From: Piscicola geometra
Taxonomy: Eukaryota; Annelida; Clitellata; Hirudinida; Piscicolidae
Length of the DNA stretch: 64,000 nt
Assembly: GCA_943735955.1 (NCBI GenBank)
Contig: OX030958.1
Span: forward strand, 5,258,626-5,322,625
Reading direction: 5' to 3'
The notes under the pieces are model-generated. The model was not told the DNA's origin. It made no database searches and was given only the letters and a program-made list of their open reading frames with translations. The translations under genes and the position numbers were made by a program. Below, piece by piece: positions 12,011 to 24,964 of this stretch (its first letter is position 1; every line of letters begins with the position of its first letter).

Positions 12011-15000
12011 ATTTTTCTTTTGAAACTCAAGATTCCTGTATTTTGGAAAATGAACAAAAAACAATAATCTCGTTTCATGATCTTAGTTACTCTGTAAAAA
12101 TAAAAAATGCTGAAAAGTTTTGGGAATTCAAAAGAATGAATATTCTAAAAAGAGTCAGGTTGTATTGATGGTTAAAGTCATTTCAAATAACTATAGGGTT
12201 GTATGTATTTTTGTATAGGCATTTTATAAATCATCAACCTGGTTATTCAATAATAAAAAAATTCTCGTTAATCTCAATTGAGTTTAAAATAAATTCAGGA
12301 TTGTTATTTTAAATCTCAAAACAACTATTTCCTTATTTCAGTGGATGTTTTGAGCCAGGACTGCACGCTATCATTGGACCAGCTGGTAGTGGAAAAACTC
12401 TGTGAGTAAGAAAACTATTAAGAAAAAAAACAAATTCTTAAATGAACATCAAAAAACATATATTACTTTTTCATAGGCTGATGGAAGTTTTGGCAGGTTT
12501 AAGAAACCCTTGTAACATCGAAGGTACTGTGCTGGTGAATAGCAAAAAACCATCTACTGACTTTTATCAGAAGATTGGCTACGTATCTAATGTGAGGGAA
12601 TTGAATTAAATGCAATAAAATACATTTTATTAATGGCCCGAAACCATTTCGACACATAAATGCTTGGCTTTTTGTTGAATAAATAACTCTTTAATAGTGT
12701 CGTTACGGTATTTATATTAAGTTTTTTTTGACATTTTTCATTTTCTATTAGTTATTATAAATATTTTTCACACGTTTAAACTTTTTTGAAATTCTTAAGG
12801 AAGACGTGTTGATGAAAACACTGACAGTACGTGAAAACATCGAATTCTCAGCAAACCTGACACTCGCCGAAAGTGAAAAAAAGAAGCAGGCGAGAGTCGA
12901 AAGCATTATTTCGCAATTGGAACTAGAAAAGTGTGCTGACTCGAAAGTTCGTAGAATAGAACGTAAAGCATATAAGTTTTTGAAATAAAAGAAATTATGA
13001 GACAAAGATAATGCTTAAAGAGGACATTTTTTGTATGTTTGTGTTTCTGAAATAAGTACCTCCACAGGTGGGGGACGAGTGGTCGAGGGGCGTGTCTGGA
13101 GGCGAGCGGAAAAGAACGAACATTGCCATGGAGATGCTCAAACAACCTCGCATTCTCTTCCTCGATGAACCAACTAGTGGTCTCGACGCACACATGGCCT
13201 TCTCGGTGGTCTCTCTGCTGCACAAGTAAGCTCCCCTTGCTCCTCTAATCATCTTCTAATCTCGCTTTCACCACAGACTGTCTCTGCAAGGAAGGACAAT
13301 CATCTTCTCGATCCACCAACCTCGCTACTCCATCTTCAAACTATTCCACACGCTGACCATTCTCTCGCACGGACAAACAGTCTTTCACGGTCCCTCCGAC
13401 CAAGCCCTCTCTTACTTCGCTTCTATTGGTCTTGTGTATCACAGTCTTGATAAACTTTATAACAGAATATTAACGCCTAACTTTGAACTTTGGAAATGGT
13501 TGATGTGAATCGAGATTTTTATAAATACTCACAGGGAAAAATTGCGAAGAACATAACAACCCTTCTGACTTTTTTATGGATACCATTATGGCTAGCACTG
13601 AATCAGACTGTTATAAAAGTTTGTATTTGAAAAGTTTTCTCTAATTTTATTTTATTTTTCCCATTCTTATATAAAAAATAATCTATTTTACAAAATTATT
13701 ATTCAATTAACAAATATGTGAGATAGGATGAGAATATACTTCTAGAGAATATTAGTAGTATTATTAACTAATCAAATTAGTTAAAATATTTTTATTTTTA
13801 TTTAAACAATATTTTACCATTTTTATCATTTAAATCAAAATTATAGTTGACTCAAAAGAACCTACCAAAAAGATAACTGTTTCCACTGAGTTTCCAAATT
13901 TATTTCACGATCTTTTCACTAAGTCATCAATCTTTCAGCAGTATGTCAAATCATTTGTTTAATCAAATTTAAGATTTAAGATCTATTATTCTCAAGTGCG
14001 TCATTAAATTATTTCTATACACGAAAATTAAAATAATTAAAATACACTTTTTTCTCTCAGAACTTTCTCTAAATTGAAATTCATTGAAGAGTCATCGAAA
14101 GAAAATAAAGATGATTGCGAAAAAGTAAAAGAAATCCCGTATGCTACTTCTCTATTTACACAGGTTTCAAATAAACTTAATATATACTTTTCTATTTAAA
14201 GGAGTCATTATCTTTTTTTAATATTTTTAATGCCTTTTTAAAATTATGGATTAGTAGCCTGTTTTAACTATCATTTGAAGGTTAAAGTCGTTTCAAAACG
14301 ATCTATTCAAAACATTTTAAGAGATCCTCTGCCTCATATTACCCCGGTTGCTATTTTAATTCTTATTCATTATTTTTATTTATGTTTTTTAAGCTTTCAC
14401 ATAAATAGAATTAAAAACTATTTCATAAATTGTGAAAAAAATATTATTGAAATATTGAAAATTTTAAATACAATTTTATTTTTTTTTATTTAAATTATCT
14501 GACTTTTTTTGCTCATTAGGTGATCATTAACGAGTGTTTTGCCGTTCTAATAGGCTTGGTCTTTTTCAATATATTTCGTAAAATAACTTCTGTTCAAGTG
14601 GCTTTACAGAACAGGTTCCAAAACTTTGAAACTCGTTAAAGACATTTTTGAATATTTTTTTATTAATTCATAAACTTTGTCATAAGGGTTATTTTAATCA
14701 TAAAAAGCTTCAAGCATTCAACAGTCGCACAAACATTAAGAACAGGTGCATTGTACTTTGTGGCTGCAAACCAAATGTTCAACTGCCTGTCTGATGTTCA
14801 AGTCCTTGCGATGCACCAAACACTTGTCATGTAAGTTGAAAATAATTTTTAACAACTTTTTCTAGCATTTCAATTTCATAGATCACATTAATCAAGGGAT
14901 TATTCATTTCTTAAATATATCTCTTATTTCGATAGTTCCATATAACACTAATTTACTTATTTTCAAAATTGAAAACATAGTCTAGTTCTACACAGTCCAC

Positions 15001-16272
15001 TACAACTTGACGTTAGACGGTTTATATACAATTTTTATATAATAATTTCAAACTTTTTAAAATGCAAACAGACACGAAGTGAAGAAGCGCTACTACAGAA
15101 CCTCTGCCTACCTGTTCTCTAAGCTCTTGACAGAGTTATTACCTTTCAAAGTTATTTCAGTGTTCATCTTCAGTCTGATCACTTACTTCATGTTTGGTGG
15201 GTGCGATATTTGTTGCAATTGGCGTTTTTTGCGATAGTTAAGTTGTAACTATTGTGCGGTTGTTTTTGGTGGTTAAAAGAAAAATCATTATAAAAAACTA
15301 ATAAAAAAAATTTTTAATCAAAATATAATTTTTTTATTCCATTTTTTTTAATAATATCTAAATTTTTTCATTACTAAATTATTTAATACATTCAGGAGTA
15401 ACCTTTCATTTATCTGGCTTCATGACTTACTTCTACGGACTTCTCGTGCTCTCAGTTACATCGTCTTTCTTTTGTCTTTTTGTTTCCTCATGCTTCAAGA
15501 CATCTGGCGTTGTACACCTTCTTGTAAACTTTGGCTTCGTAACCTGCGTGGTTGGTGATTTTTGCCGTCAATTTCGGGTTTAAAGTTATTCACGATCATG
15601 ATTATAAGGAAAAATTGATGTATTTTGTAAATATATATATACGTATTTTGCATAAGTTTGTTTTATATTTTTTCATTTATTTATTAACTTATCCATTTAT
15701 TCAGCTTTTCTCAGGTTTCTTCTCTAACATAGCTTCAATATATGCTTGGCTTAGATGGCTGACAACGATAAGTTTTCTGAGATACGGACTCAATGTATTT
15801 TTTCATTTAAATTTACTTGTCTGATTTTACTAGCTTTTTATTATACGTGTTTGAACTTGTAAATAAGTAATTACAGAAACTAACTTCAAATATTTGAAAC
15901 CGTTTATCAAAAAATTTTTTTATTTTTTTCAAGATCACTTTCATAAGCCAGATGAAGGGCTTAACGATGCAGCTGATAAATGGCACTCATCTCTATTTGT
16001 AAAATCAGTCTTATTTATTTTTCTTAAATTATAATTTTTTTATTTAAAAAAATTTCTCTTATTTAATATTATTTATAGTCTATCAATTGTAAATCACTCA
16101 CGCATCTTTCTTCAGAGACAGACACTCTGCCACACAGCGCCTTGACATGCTGGCGATCAAGCACGAAGACGACTTTGACGTTTGGAGCAACCTGCTGGCA
16201 CTGCACTTGTATGCATGCATCCTGCTGGTGGCCACCTACGTCAGACTGCGCTACACGCCCAAGAATTACTGA
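12011..16272 (+). CDS. ABCG2: ABCG2-like half-transporter, copy 1 (first exon missing)
   Basis: ABC half-transporter with order nucleotide-binding domain then six membrane helices; ABCG2 acts as a dimer exporting amphipathic substrates at the plasma membrane. Seventeen exons join in phase: 12011-12158, 12342-12401, 12477-12591, 12800-12946, 13068-13225, 13277-13428, 13535-13618, 13847-13940, 14061-14163, 14281-14346, 14520-14614, 14741-14830, 15072-15196, 15396-15550, 15705-15794, 15934-15998, 16116-16272 (about 634 residues). Visible motifs are Walker A GPAGSGKT, signature VSGGERKR, Walker [13 protein letters not shown] and H-loop SIHQPR followed by YSIFKLF, typical of ABCG2. NNPSDFF also matches the family. 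The exon at 12011 starts inside a codon, so a short 5' exon is missing. A poly(A) signal AATAAA lies at 16353-16358. A tail-to-tail paralogue follows. Confidence 0.92.
13068..13428 (+). repeat. Inverted near-identical tract A, copy 1 arm
   Basis: Two exons and the 51-base intron between them match the inverted segment 19655-20015 with about ten differences over 361 bases. The intron differs at one base by eye. The flanking exons and introns are far more diverged, which suggests gene conversion. Confidence 0.85.
16116..16252 (+). repeat. Inverted near-identical tract B, copy 1 arm
   Basis: The last exon of copy 1 matches 16887-17025 on the minus strand with about five differences. It codes for [17 protein letters not shown] sequence and the last membrane helix ([17 protein letters not shown]). 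The similarity stops abruptly just before both stop codons. Confidence 0.8.
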
Positions 16273-16862
16273 TCAAGACATTCTCTGTGTGTGTGTTCGA
16301 ATCATTTGAAGAATTTGAAAGAAAAAAAAATTTGAATACAGTTTTTATTTGAAATAAACTTTTTATAAAGTATAATTTTCTATAAAAATGTATTAGTTTA
16401 ATATCAGGCATTTGTAGATAATATGGATGTTTAGTGTACTGAAGGTCTTAGTAAAAAATATATAGTTTTTTTAATGTAACTTTTCTCTGAAAAAGGTTTA
16501 CAAAGCTTCAAAAGACAATAACGCTAATTATCACATAAAAACAAAAATGTAGTTCAAAATAGCTATATATAAATAAGACTTTGATAAACGGAAATTGCAC
16601 TCATTAGCTAAAAAAACTCTTAAATAACTTTTTAAATGTTTATTTAAAAATGTTTTTATCAAACTCAAATGAGCATCTGAATACCTACTACAAACATATA
16701 TAGTCAATCAATCTCAATTATTAAGTTAAATAATACTAATTAAAAAAAAAAACATATTTAGTTTAACTGTTTATTTTTTAACAAAATTTTTCAACAAGCT
16801 ATTTTTAAGATTTAAAAACGTCATTTCGTTTAATGGCATTATTAAAATGCTCTTCTTCAGAA
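16273..16862. other. Spacer between the two convergent ABCG2-like genes
   Basis: About 590 AT-rich bases holding the poly(A) signals of both genes: AATAAA on plus at 16353-16358, and TTTATT at 16770-16775 (AATAAA on minus). No gene seen. Confidence 0.7.
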
Positions 16863-19800
16863 TTATTTAATATTCTTCATGGACGTGCAGCGCAGTCTGA
16901 CGTAGGTGGCCACCAGCAGGATGCATGCATACAAGTGCAGTGCCAGCAGGTTGCTCCAAACGTCAAAGTCGCCTTCGTGCTTGATCGCCAGCATGTCAAG
17001 GCGATCTGTGGCAGAGTGCCTGTCTCTGAAGGTGAAAAAGCAGTATAGTTGAAACCAAATCTTAACTTTATTTTAAATTAACGCATTTGAAAAAGAATAT
17101 GTTTTAATATATATATATAGAAACAAAATTAAAATTTATTACACTCACAAATAAGTAAAAGTTCCATTATTTACTGTTATTGCGAGGTCTTTCAAATGGG
17201 TGATGTAGTTAACCTTTAAAATAATCAAAATAATTTATTACAAATATTTTCTAATTTATTAAAATTGGAAAATAATTATTTCAACATGTTTTTTCCAATT
17301 TCTTAGCTTTTAATATTAAAACCAAATCAGCTGAACGAACAGGAACCAACAATTCGGAACATGGAATATTAAAAGTAACCTCACATTAAGAGCATACTTA
17401 AGGATGCTGAAGTGACTGAGCCAAACCATCCATTCTTCCATATGGTTCAAGTTTACTAAAAAACCCGAGAGCAGCTGATTGTGGTAGTAATTAATGATTT
17501 GAGATGCGAATTGGTAAATCGCAACATTGTTCCATTAGCCACATACCGTTAAACAGTGTCAAGTAATTTTTTCGGTTTGTTTTATTTTTGGATGAAATAT
17601 ATTAAATTTTTTATTAAAAAAAGTTTTTGGATGTTTAGTCTAGGATTTATAATGAGAATTATTAAATCACTCACAGAAAATGCGACAAAAAAGAACAAGA
17701 CAACTGTTTGTGCCACGCTGGAAGACGAAGAAAGGGAACCAACAAAGTAACAGAAACAAGAACAAGTTACAGAAAGCATCAAAAGGGCATACAGAAACAA
17801 AAAGTAATGGCTTGGTGATGCATCGAAGCCTGGATGGATAAAAAATCAATGCTAAGTTGGTGAACGGATCGAATGAATGGTTGTTCAAAAACTTTATTAG
17901 GTAGCTAATCAAAATAGTGTTGGTGTGTAAAAAGATAAATTTAAAATTTACTATTAGATTGAAAGTGAGATTGTGATTACCTATGAGGATATAGCTAATG
18001 ATGGAGTAGATAACATTTGAAAAAAAGCTCATCAAAAGAGAATCGAAAAAGACTTTGGTAAGAAAGTAGCTGGATGTTCTGTAGTAGCCTTTGGAATGCT
18101 CATTCCTGAATACAAATTTTAAGAATTAAGAAATAAAAATGTAAAAATTCAGACAAATTTCAACAGAAAATACAATATGGTAAAATAAAACGATGAATAT
18201 TGTTAACGTGGCGTAAACTAACAAAAAGATAATTCTGTCGTTTAAAAAGGTGTCTACGTCAGAGACCACCATGAACATCTGGTTGACCAGCAAGTAGAAA
18301 AAGGCACCAGTCCTAAAATCGAATGTGTCATGTAAAATGTGAAATGACGCTAAATTAGGTTTATATCCTAAAAACCTGTTTTGTAGCGAGATTTCGATCG
18401 ACAAGATATTGCTGTTGATTTGCAAAAAGAGCATCCCGATGAGGATTGCAAACAACGAAGTTATAAAAAGCTGTTTTGTGGATTAAAGTGTTTCTGAAGA
18501 GTCCAGAAAAAGAAAATATTATATATATTAATAATTTTTAGTTCATAGAATAAAATCTTTGTTTCTTACTCCCACCTAATTGTTGAATCTTTATGTATTT
18601 ATACCAAATAAAAGAATTCTATTCCCATTCCAACAACCTGTAAGAGGTTTACATGATAGTTTCTTGAAATGTTCAATAGAGACCTTTTTGACAGGTATTT
18701 CATCTAAAAATGATGGGAAAAAATTAATTAATATTTTATTTGTTTAAACTTACGTTTTAATGTGTCAAGTAATGCGAGTACTCTTTCATTTGAATTTCCA
18801 GATCATACTTGTTTGATGAATCCTACAGCGTAGTCACTAGAGGAATGCTTGCTCGCTGCTCCGTTTTGATGTTCCTTCACTTCAAAAGTTTCCAACTCCA
18901 GCATCAACCTTTAAATGATTCAGTGCATAAAAAGATTAATTTTGGAAATCTTGAAAATTAATATTTAAATTCTGAAAACTTATTGTTTTTTATTTTATTT
19001 TTATAAAACCAAGATTTTGAAGCATTGACAGTCATGGCGAAGCACTATCGCACATTATCATTCAACTGACCAACGAAATTAATTTTTTAAATGACTTTTG
19101 ATAATCCAAATTTTTAAATTTATCTTTTTGCCATAAAGACAGTCAGACTGATGGAATTTTGCCATGACTGCATTGACTGAAATAATTATTACGCTTCGTT
19201 GATTTGTGATTCACTGAAGACATCACTGAATGCTCGGCCTGGAAGTTTGTTTGAATATTGAAAATGAATCATCAATCTATTAAGATAATAAATAAAAAAT
19301 TTTTAAATGTATATTATAACAGTAATATTTTGTTTCATTTAAGCCATTTTAAACTCTAGCTTTGTTATTTTCATTTTTTTAGTGTAAATTCTGTTAGATT
19401 AGAAAAAAGTTAACGGAATAATGGTTAACAAAGTTATAATTTAATTAACTATTCCCACCTTCCATTAAATTACATCGTAATACTCACTATCAGAACAAGA
19501 TTTCTTTGTAATGAGATCAAGTAGGAAGTCAGCAGGATTTTCATTGGGTTCACACGAATGATCTGAAGAATTTGTTTACATATATTTGAACTCATGAGTT
19601 TTATAAAATTTTCTATAAAAAAATATTGATAAATTAAAAAAAGTTTTTAAACACCGATAGAAGCGAAGTAAGAGAGGGCTTGGTCGGAGGGACCGTGAAA
19701 GACTGTTTGTCCGTGCGAGAGAATGGTCAGCGTGTGGAATAGTTTGAAGATGGAGTAGCGAGGTTGGTGGATCGAGAAGATGATTGTCCTTCTTTGCAGA

Positions 19801-21084
19801 GACAGTCTGTGGTGAAAGCGAGATTAGAAGTTGATTAGAGGAGCAAGGGGAGCTTACTTGTGCAGCAGAGAGACCACCGAGAAAGCAGTGTGTGCGTCGA
19901 GACCACTAGTTGGTTCATCGAGGAAGAGAATGTGAGGTTGTTTGAGCATCTCCATGGCAATGTTCGTTCTTTTCCGCTCACCTCCTGACACGCCCCTCGA
20001 CCACTCGTCCCCCACCTGTGGAGGTACTCATTTCAACGACACAAATAGCAAACGTTTTTTTCTTCCAGCCATCACTTTACCAAATCCCAAAAATGAATAT
20101 ACTTTCACGAGGCTCGTACGAACTTTTGAATCAGCGCACTTTTCTAACTCCATCTGCGAGATGATGCTGTCAACTCTTGCCTGCTTCTCTTCTTCACTTC
20201 CTGAAAGTCTCAGATTTGCGGAGAATTCGATGTTTTCACGCACTGTTAGTGTTTCCATCAGCACGTCATCCTTACGAATGACAATTTCGTTTTTAATTGA
20301 ATTCTAAGTAAAAAATGATTCAATAGTGGTTTTAATACTTGATAAAATATATTATATATTTTGAATAGTTGAAAATATTTGTACATCTTATATGATTCAC
20401 CTGCATTACGTAACCAATTTTTTTGTAGAAATCAACTGGCAGCTTTTGGCTATCCACCAATGTCACTCCCTCAACCTCCGATCCATTTTTCAATCCCGTT
20501 AAAACATTCAGCAGACTGAAATGGAGTAAATTATATATTTTATTTAAGATTCATTAATGCTGTTAATTCACAACACGATTAGAAACATACGTTTCAAGTT
20601 TAATTTCTTTAAATAATAAAAATAAAAATAATTGTTATATATTTGAATTTTTCTTTTATTTTTCAATCAAACAAAACCAATAGATAGTGCCTATATAATG
20701 AATTTTATTGGTTAATATATTAATAATATAATTATATAAACATACGAGGTCTTGCCACTTCCCGTGGGACCCATGATGGCATTCAGTCCGGGTCTGAATA
20801 TGCCACTGCAATAAAATGTGTATCACTATTTATTCATTTAATTAATTAATAATATGACATTGTATCAAAAATAACTAGAATAAAAACCTTATTCCTTTGA
20901 GAACTTCGACTTTTTTTTGCCCACACATTCTAGTAAGATCCTTAGTTTTAGCGGTATAAGAAATTTTATGGTAGGAGAGAGTGGGTCCCGGCTGGTGAGA
21001 CAAGGCATCATTAGAGGGACATATTTGCTTCGGTAGAGCATTCGATGAAGTACAGGTGGAAAAGACGGAAATTGTATTCTCCAT
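16863..21084 (-). CDS. ABCG2: ABCG2-like half-transporter, copy 2 (complete)
   Basis: Seventeen exons on the minus strand join in phase: 20888-21084, 20746-20805, 20401-20515, 20124-20270, 19858-20015, 19655-19806, 19488-19562, 19193-19238, 18809-18908, 18638-18703, 18376-18470, 18223-18312, 17981-18105, 17675-17829, 17385-17474, 17149-17213, 16863-17025. The product is about 632 residues, the usual ABCG2 length. It starts [14 protein letters not shown]. Motifs are [18 protein letters not shown] (ABCG2-like Walker A context), [26 protein letters not shown] and [12 protein letters not shown]. The membrane half carries several hydrophobic stretches, for example [14 protein letters not shown]. 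Most exon lengths equal those of copy 1, so the pair arose by inverted duplication. Exons 5-6 and the last exon are nearly identical between copies, while other exons have diverged strongly. Both copies look functional. Confidence 0.95.
16887..17025 (-). repeat. Inverted near-identical tract B, copy 2 arm
   Basis: Partner of 16116-16252. The two arms are about 630 bases apart, so this is also a potential cruciform or hairpin. Confidence 0.8.
19655..20015 (-). repeat. Inverted near-identical tract A, copy 2 arm
   Basis: Partner of 13068-13428. It covers the signature, Walker B and H-loop exons plus their 51-base intron, and is noticeably more GC-rich than its surroundings. Confidence 0.85.
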
Positions 21085-21659
21085 TTAACAATCGAAAATC
21101 GTCAAGGGAGCTAGTTTCGAAAGTTATAATAATTATATTATTCTCGTTTTGTTTATAGAAAATTCTTTATTCATTTTTTTTACTCACAATTTTCCTTAAC
21201 TACTTATTTATATCAATCTTTAAGAATAATAACATTTCCAAACGGTAAATTAGTACTGAAATATCTTTGAGCTTCATTTAGAGACTGTTTAGAGAGTGTC
21301 TGCACAAATAGACGTAAATCCTTTCTATTTTAGGGGTAATGGCTGGCTTGTTTGTAATAGTGTAACATATTAGGGGTTTTTATTTATTATAATGTCCATA
21401 ATTGATCTATTTTTTGTCTTTAATATATTTGTTCCTAATGGAAAAAAACTTTACTACCACCCTTTTCCTTTAATACGTTGATGTTGTCATCAACGTGAAA
21501 AATTTTAAATGATAAAATCTACACATAATATACTTTGAAAAAATTCAGCTTTCAAAATTTTTACAGTTTTTTCTTATTCCTTGAACGATACTGCTCCAAT
21601 AAAGGGGGTTTATGAGTTGAAATAAATACTTTTTACTGAAAATGACTTTATGAATAAAT

Positions 21660-22605
21660 TTCTATTCATGGAATGGAGAAAAAGGGCTTAAAAGTTAATA
21701 TGGGGAAAACGAAAGGTTTTAGTATCTGGTGCGAATCTAGAGCTGACCAAGAAATCGGGAAAGTACCCATGTGCAGTCTGCCTTAAAGGAACGGGCAAAA
21801 ACTCCATTCTATGCAGCGGTTGCTCATCCTGGGTGCACAAGAGATGCTCAGGCATTAAAGGCTCCCTCCGCTCAGACCCAAATTACAAGTGTGCCCGTTG
21901 TCAAGGCACAGCTCGACCGATAGACGGAAGACCAATTGTGGAAGTTCTTGTTGATGAAGACAAACTTGAAGTCGTTCCTGAATTCTGCTACTTAGGTGAC
22001 ATGCTGTCTGCAGGTGGAGGCTGTGAGGATGCTGCCATAACCCGATGCAAGTGTGCGTGGGGAAAATTTCGTCAACTTCTTCCTATACTGACAAACAGAC
22101 ATCTTCCACTTCCAACCAGAAGTCGTGTGTACACTTCATGTGTGAGGAGTACAATGTTACACGCAATTGAGACTTGGGCTGTCACCGCAGAAACTATCAA
22201 CCGCCTTCAACGCAACGACCGGGCCATGATCCGTTGGATGTGCAACATCAAATCAAAAGATCTCATCAGTTCAGATGAGCTCCAAAAAATGATGGGAATC
22301 CAGGATATTGGTGCTGTACTGCAAACGAGAAGAATGAGGTGGTTTGGGCATGTGGAACGTGGTGGTGGATGGATCAACAAGGTTAGAAGAATGGAGGTTT
22401 CTGGAACGAAACGACCTGGCAGGCCAAAGAAGACGTGGGAAGAGGTGGTACAGAAAGACCTCAAATACCTGGGAGCACGCAGCACTGATGCCCATGATAC
22501 AAAGGAGTGGAGAGAGAGATTGAGACTTTTCAGACAGGCTCCACCCTCGGGAGAGGAAAAGATGGCCTGTTTAAAAAAAACCAGGAGATGATGATGATGA
22601 TGATT
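21660..22605 (+). mobile_element. Non-LTR retrotransposon, 5'-truncated and frameshifted, with ATG-repeat tail
   Basis: This is the C-terminal end of a retrotransposon polyprotein. It opens inside the reverse-transcriptase fold (GLKVNMGKTK). A one-base shift near 21715 separates this from VSGANLELTKK in the next frame. A PHD-type zinc finger follows (CAVC, CSGC, WVHKRC, CARC), then FCYLGDMLSAGGG and the common end motif RRMRWFGHVER with RPGRPKKTWEEVVQKDLK. The frame closes at 22591 and the element ends in about five ATG units, a 3' tail typical of some non-LTR families. No endonuclease domain or complete RT is present. This is a dead-on-arrival copy, just upstream of ABCG2 copy 2. Confidence 0.85.
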
Positions 22606-24662
22606 TGTATAGCTCTTCATGTTCAACCAATACATTCGTTTATTCACTAAAGCTACACGATTATTCGAAGCGAGTTACTATGGTGGCTGTATTTGATTAA
22701 TTGTAATACAATTAATTAATTTATATTAATACAATATAATGTGTTTTGTATTCTCAATGGAAAAAAAATTTGAATTTATGTTTGGAAAGTTCAGATCATT
22801 GTAGCGGTTTTAAGGATTCTTAAACAGTGAATGGACAAAGGTTGCAAAGAACCAATAGCAAGAAAGAAAAATGTGTGATCGGAAATTACTTGTGATAAGT
22901 GTTAATCGGTAGTCGAATATAAACAACAATCGATGAGCTTCTAAGTGAAAACATCTAGTTATTTATATTTTTATCAATTTATAAAATAAATAAGTGAATG
23001 AAAACTATTCACAAATTAGACACACCATTTACTTATTTGATTAAAACATTCGCATTTTTCATACATTTTGCCTTTACTGAGGTCGGAATGAGTGTAATTT
23101 AAGCGACTAAAAATACAAATAGAAAAAAATAGGATGTATTTTTGTTTTCTTAAACATAAGCTTTTGGTCTTTTTAAGCCAAGGAAGAAGGATGAAAATGG
23201 GGAAATGGGAAGATGTGAACATATTTCCAAGAAAATCAAAAAATATCGTTTTAGAAAAAGCTAACTAAAGTGGAGAACTTCAAGAAGCAAATGCCAATAT
23301 AGGGAGAAAGGGTTAAAATCATACAATGCTCAATTTTGTTACATTGAATAGCCTTACCAAACAATACAAAACGACTATGTCCAAAGAGAGCAAAATCTGG
23401 TAAAAGATGACCATGAAATTTTGTTTCAAAAGTAGTTATCTTATTTTATAATTATTAACTGAATACTAATATGAGATAATGAACGGGAAAAAGTTGTAAT
23501 TTCAAACTAAAATTGATCAATGATTAGAAAGTCATTAAAACTGTTTATTAATCGTCTGCTGTGAAGATGCTAATGGATTTAGAAGCTTGATCAAGCGGAT
23601 AAGGGTGCTTTACAAGTAGATTGGTGTCGAAGGAGTGAGGAAGTGCTAGGACATTGACGATACTAATAATATAACTTATAATTTTAGAATCGATATTCAT
23701 TTATGAAATAGTAATTTTACTTATTCGTTTAATTAAACTTCAAATATAAGAATTTTGATTTTTTCATTCAACATTGAAAGTCGATGAACGTGAGAATGCA
23801 ACCGCGTGAATGTTACTCTAATTGCTCTTAGTTATTTAAAGTGGTGTGAAAACATAGTACGTTCCAGACCGGTTATAAACTCATACTGGATTATTATATT
23901 AAACAGGAATAATAAAATGAATAATTGTGCCTAGCTTACAATGTCAAGCAAGCATCGAGCACGATGAAGACTGATTCTAATTTGTACAATGAATCGGTTG
24001 AAAAGTTCTTTAATACGCTCTATGGGAAACGTCATTTAATTCTTGCTAAAGGAATACAAACATGTAAAATGTTGGTAGACGATGGGAAGATACTGAATAT
24101 TCAAGAAGGAAGAATGTAGTAGGCATTTTAGTTCTGGATTTTTAGTCATTTTTATTAGTAATATAATTTGACAAAAATTATGAATCTTTAGAAATTTTAA
24201 ACAATTTTTTTAAATATATAAAAATTAAACGAATCTGTAGCAGTCAATCAATAACTTATTATAGCAGTACATATCGAGTCTGAAACAATTAATACAATTC
24301 AAATCTAGATTAAAGGTACAAAACATCACTGAACAAGTTATAATAAATACTAAATTACTCTTTAATAACGATGAAAAGCGGAATCAACGTCAAACAAGAA
24401 AGAGTCAAAACTAATAAATGAAATGTGTTTTTAGACAGAGCCAGAGATTTTCATATGGCAATGCTAATCATCACCCACAACAATACACTAACGAAATAAA
24501 CCAGGTAATAAACAACGCCGCTAAAAAGACCTGAAACCTCGTTCAATTTCCGACAGACGCTTATCTTTGGAGACGACCACGTCACAACTAAAGCAAGACA
24601 CCTAAACTGAGCCGAAAATGAATTCAACACCAAAAATTACCATTAGAATATCAGAATATATC

Positions 24663-24740
24663 ACCACAACACCAACACAAAGTAATACCAACACAAAGTA
24701 ACACCAACACAAAGTAACACCAACACAAAGTAACACCAAA
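24663..24740. repeat. Tandem repeat, 16-base unit
   Basis: The unit ACCAACACAAAGTAAC recurs four times with one variant, in the region just 3' of the minus-strand CDS gene. Confidence 0.85.
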
Positions 24741-24847
24741 CAATACTAGATTAACGAAATATAACACCAGCAACCCCATCCCAACACAACACAATCTAAA
24801 AACAAAAACCTACCAACACAATTCTCCCTTCCATAACAAAATCTTCC

Positions 24848-24948
24848 CAACAACACCACAACAAAACCTATCCGCACAACAAGAACCACAACCCCAACAA
24901 CACCACAACAAAACCTATCCGCACAACAAGAACCACAACCCCAACAAC
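24848..24948. repeat. Tandem duplication, unit about 47 bases
   Basis: The segment beginning CAACAACACCACAACAAAAC and ending near GAACCACAACCC occurs twice in a row and is followed by a short ACG run. Confidence 0.8.
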
Positions 24949-24964
24949 AACGACGACGACGACT

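Larger units (their letters stand above)
22610..24960. other. Intergenic stretch, no convincing gene
   Basis: AT-rich from 22610 to about 24640. The only frame worth mention is 23955-24119 (KTDSNLYNESVEKFFNT...), an isolated stretch of about 55 codons. From 24660 the composition becomes A/C-rich with simple and tandem repeats, listed separately, and runs up to the stop codon of the CDS gene. Confidence 0.5.

Noticed and set aside
23925..24119. Frame with KTDSNLYNESVEKFFNTLYG
   Set aside because: Protein-like at first sight, but isolated, with no in-frame neighbouring exon, no recognisable family and no clear splice sites; left as intergenic.
24660..24950. Regularly repeated units suggesting a CRISPR-like array
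   Set aside because: Units are directly tandem with no unique spacers, in a eukaryotic genome; simple tandem repeats.
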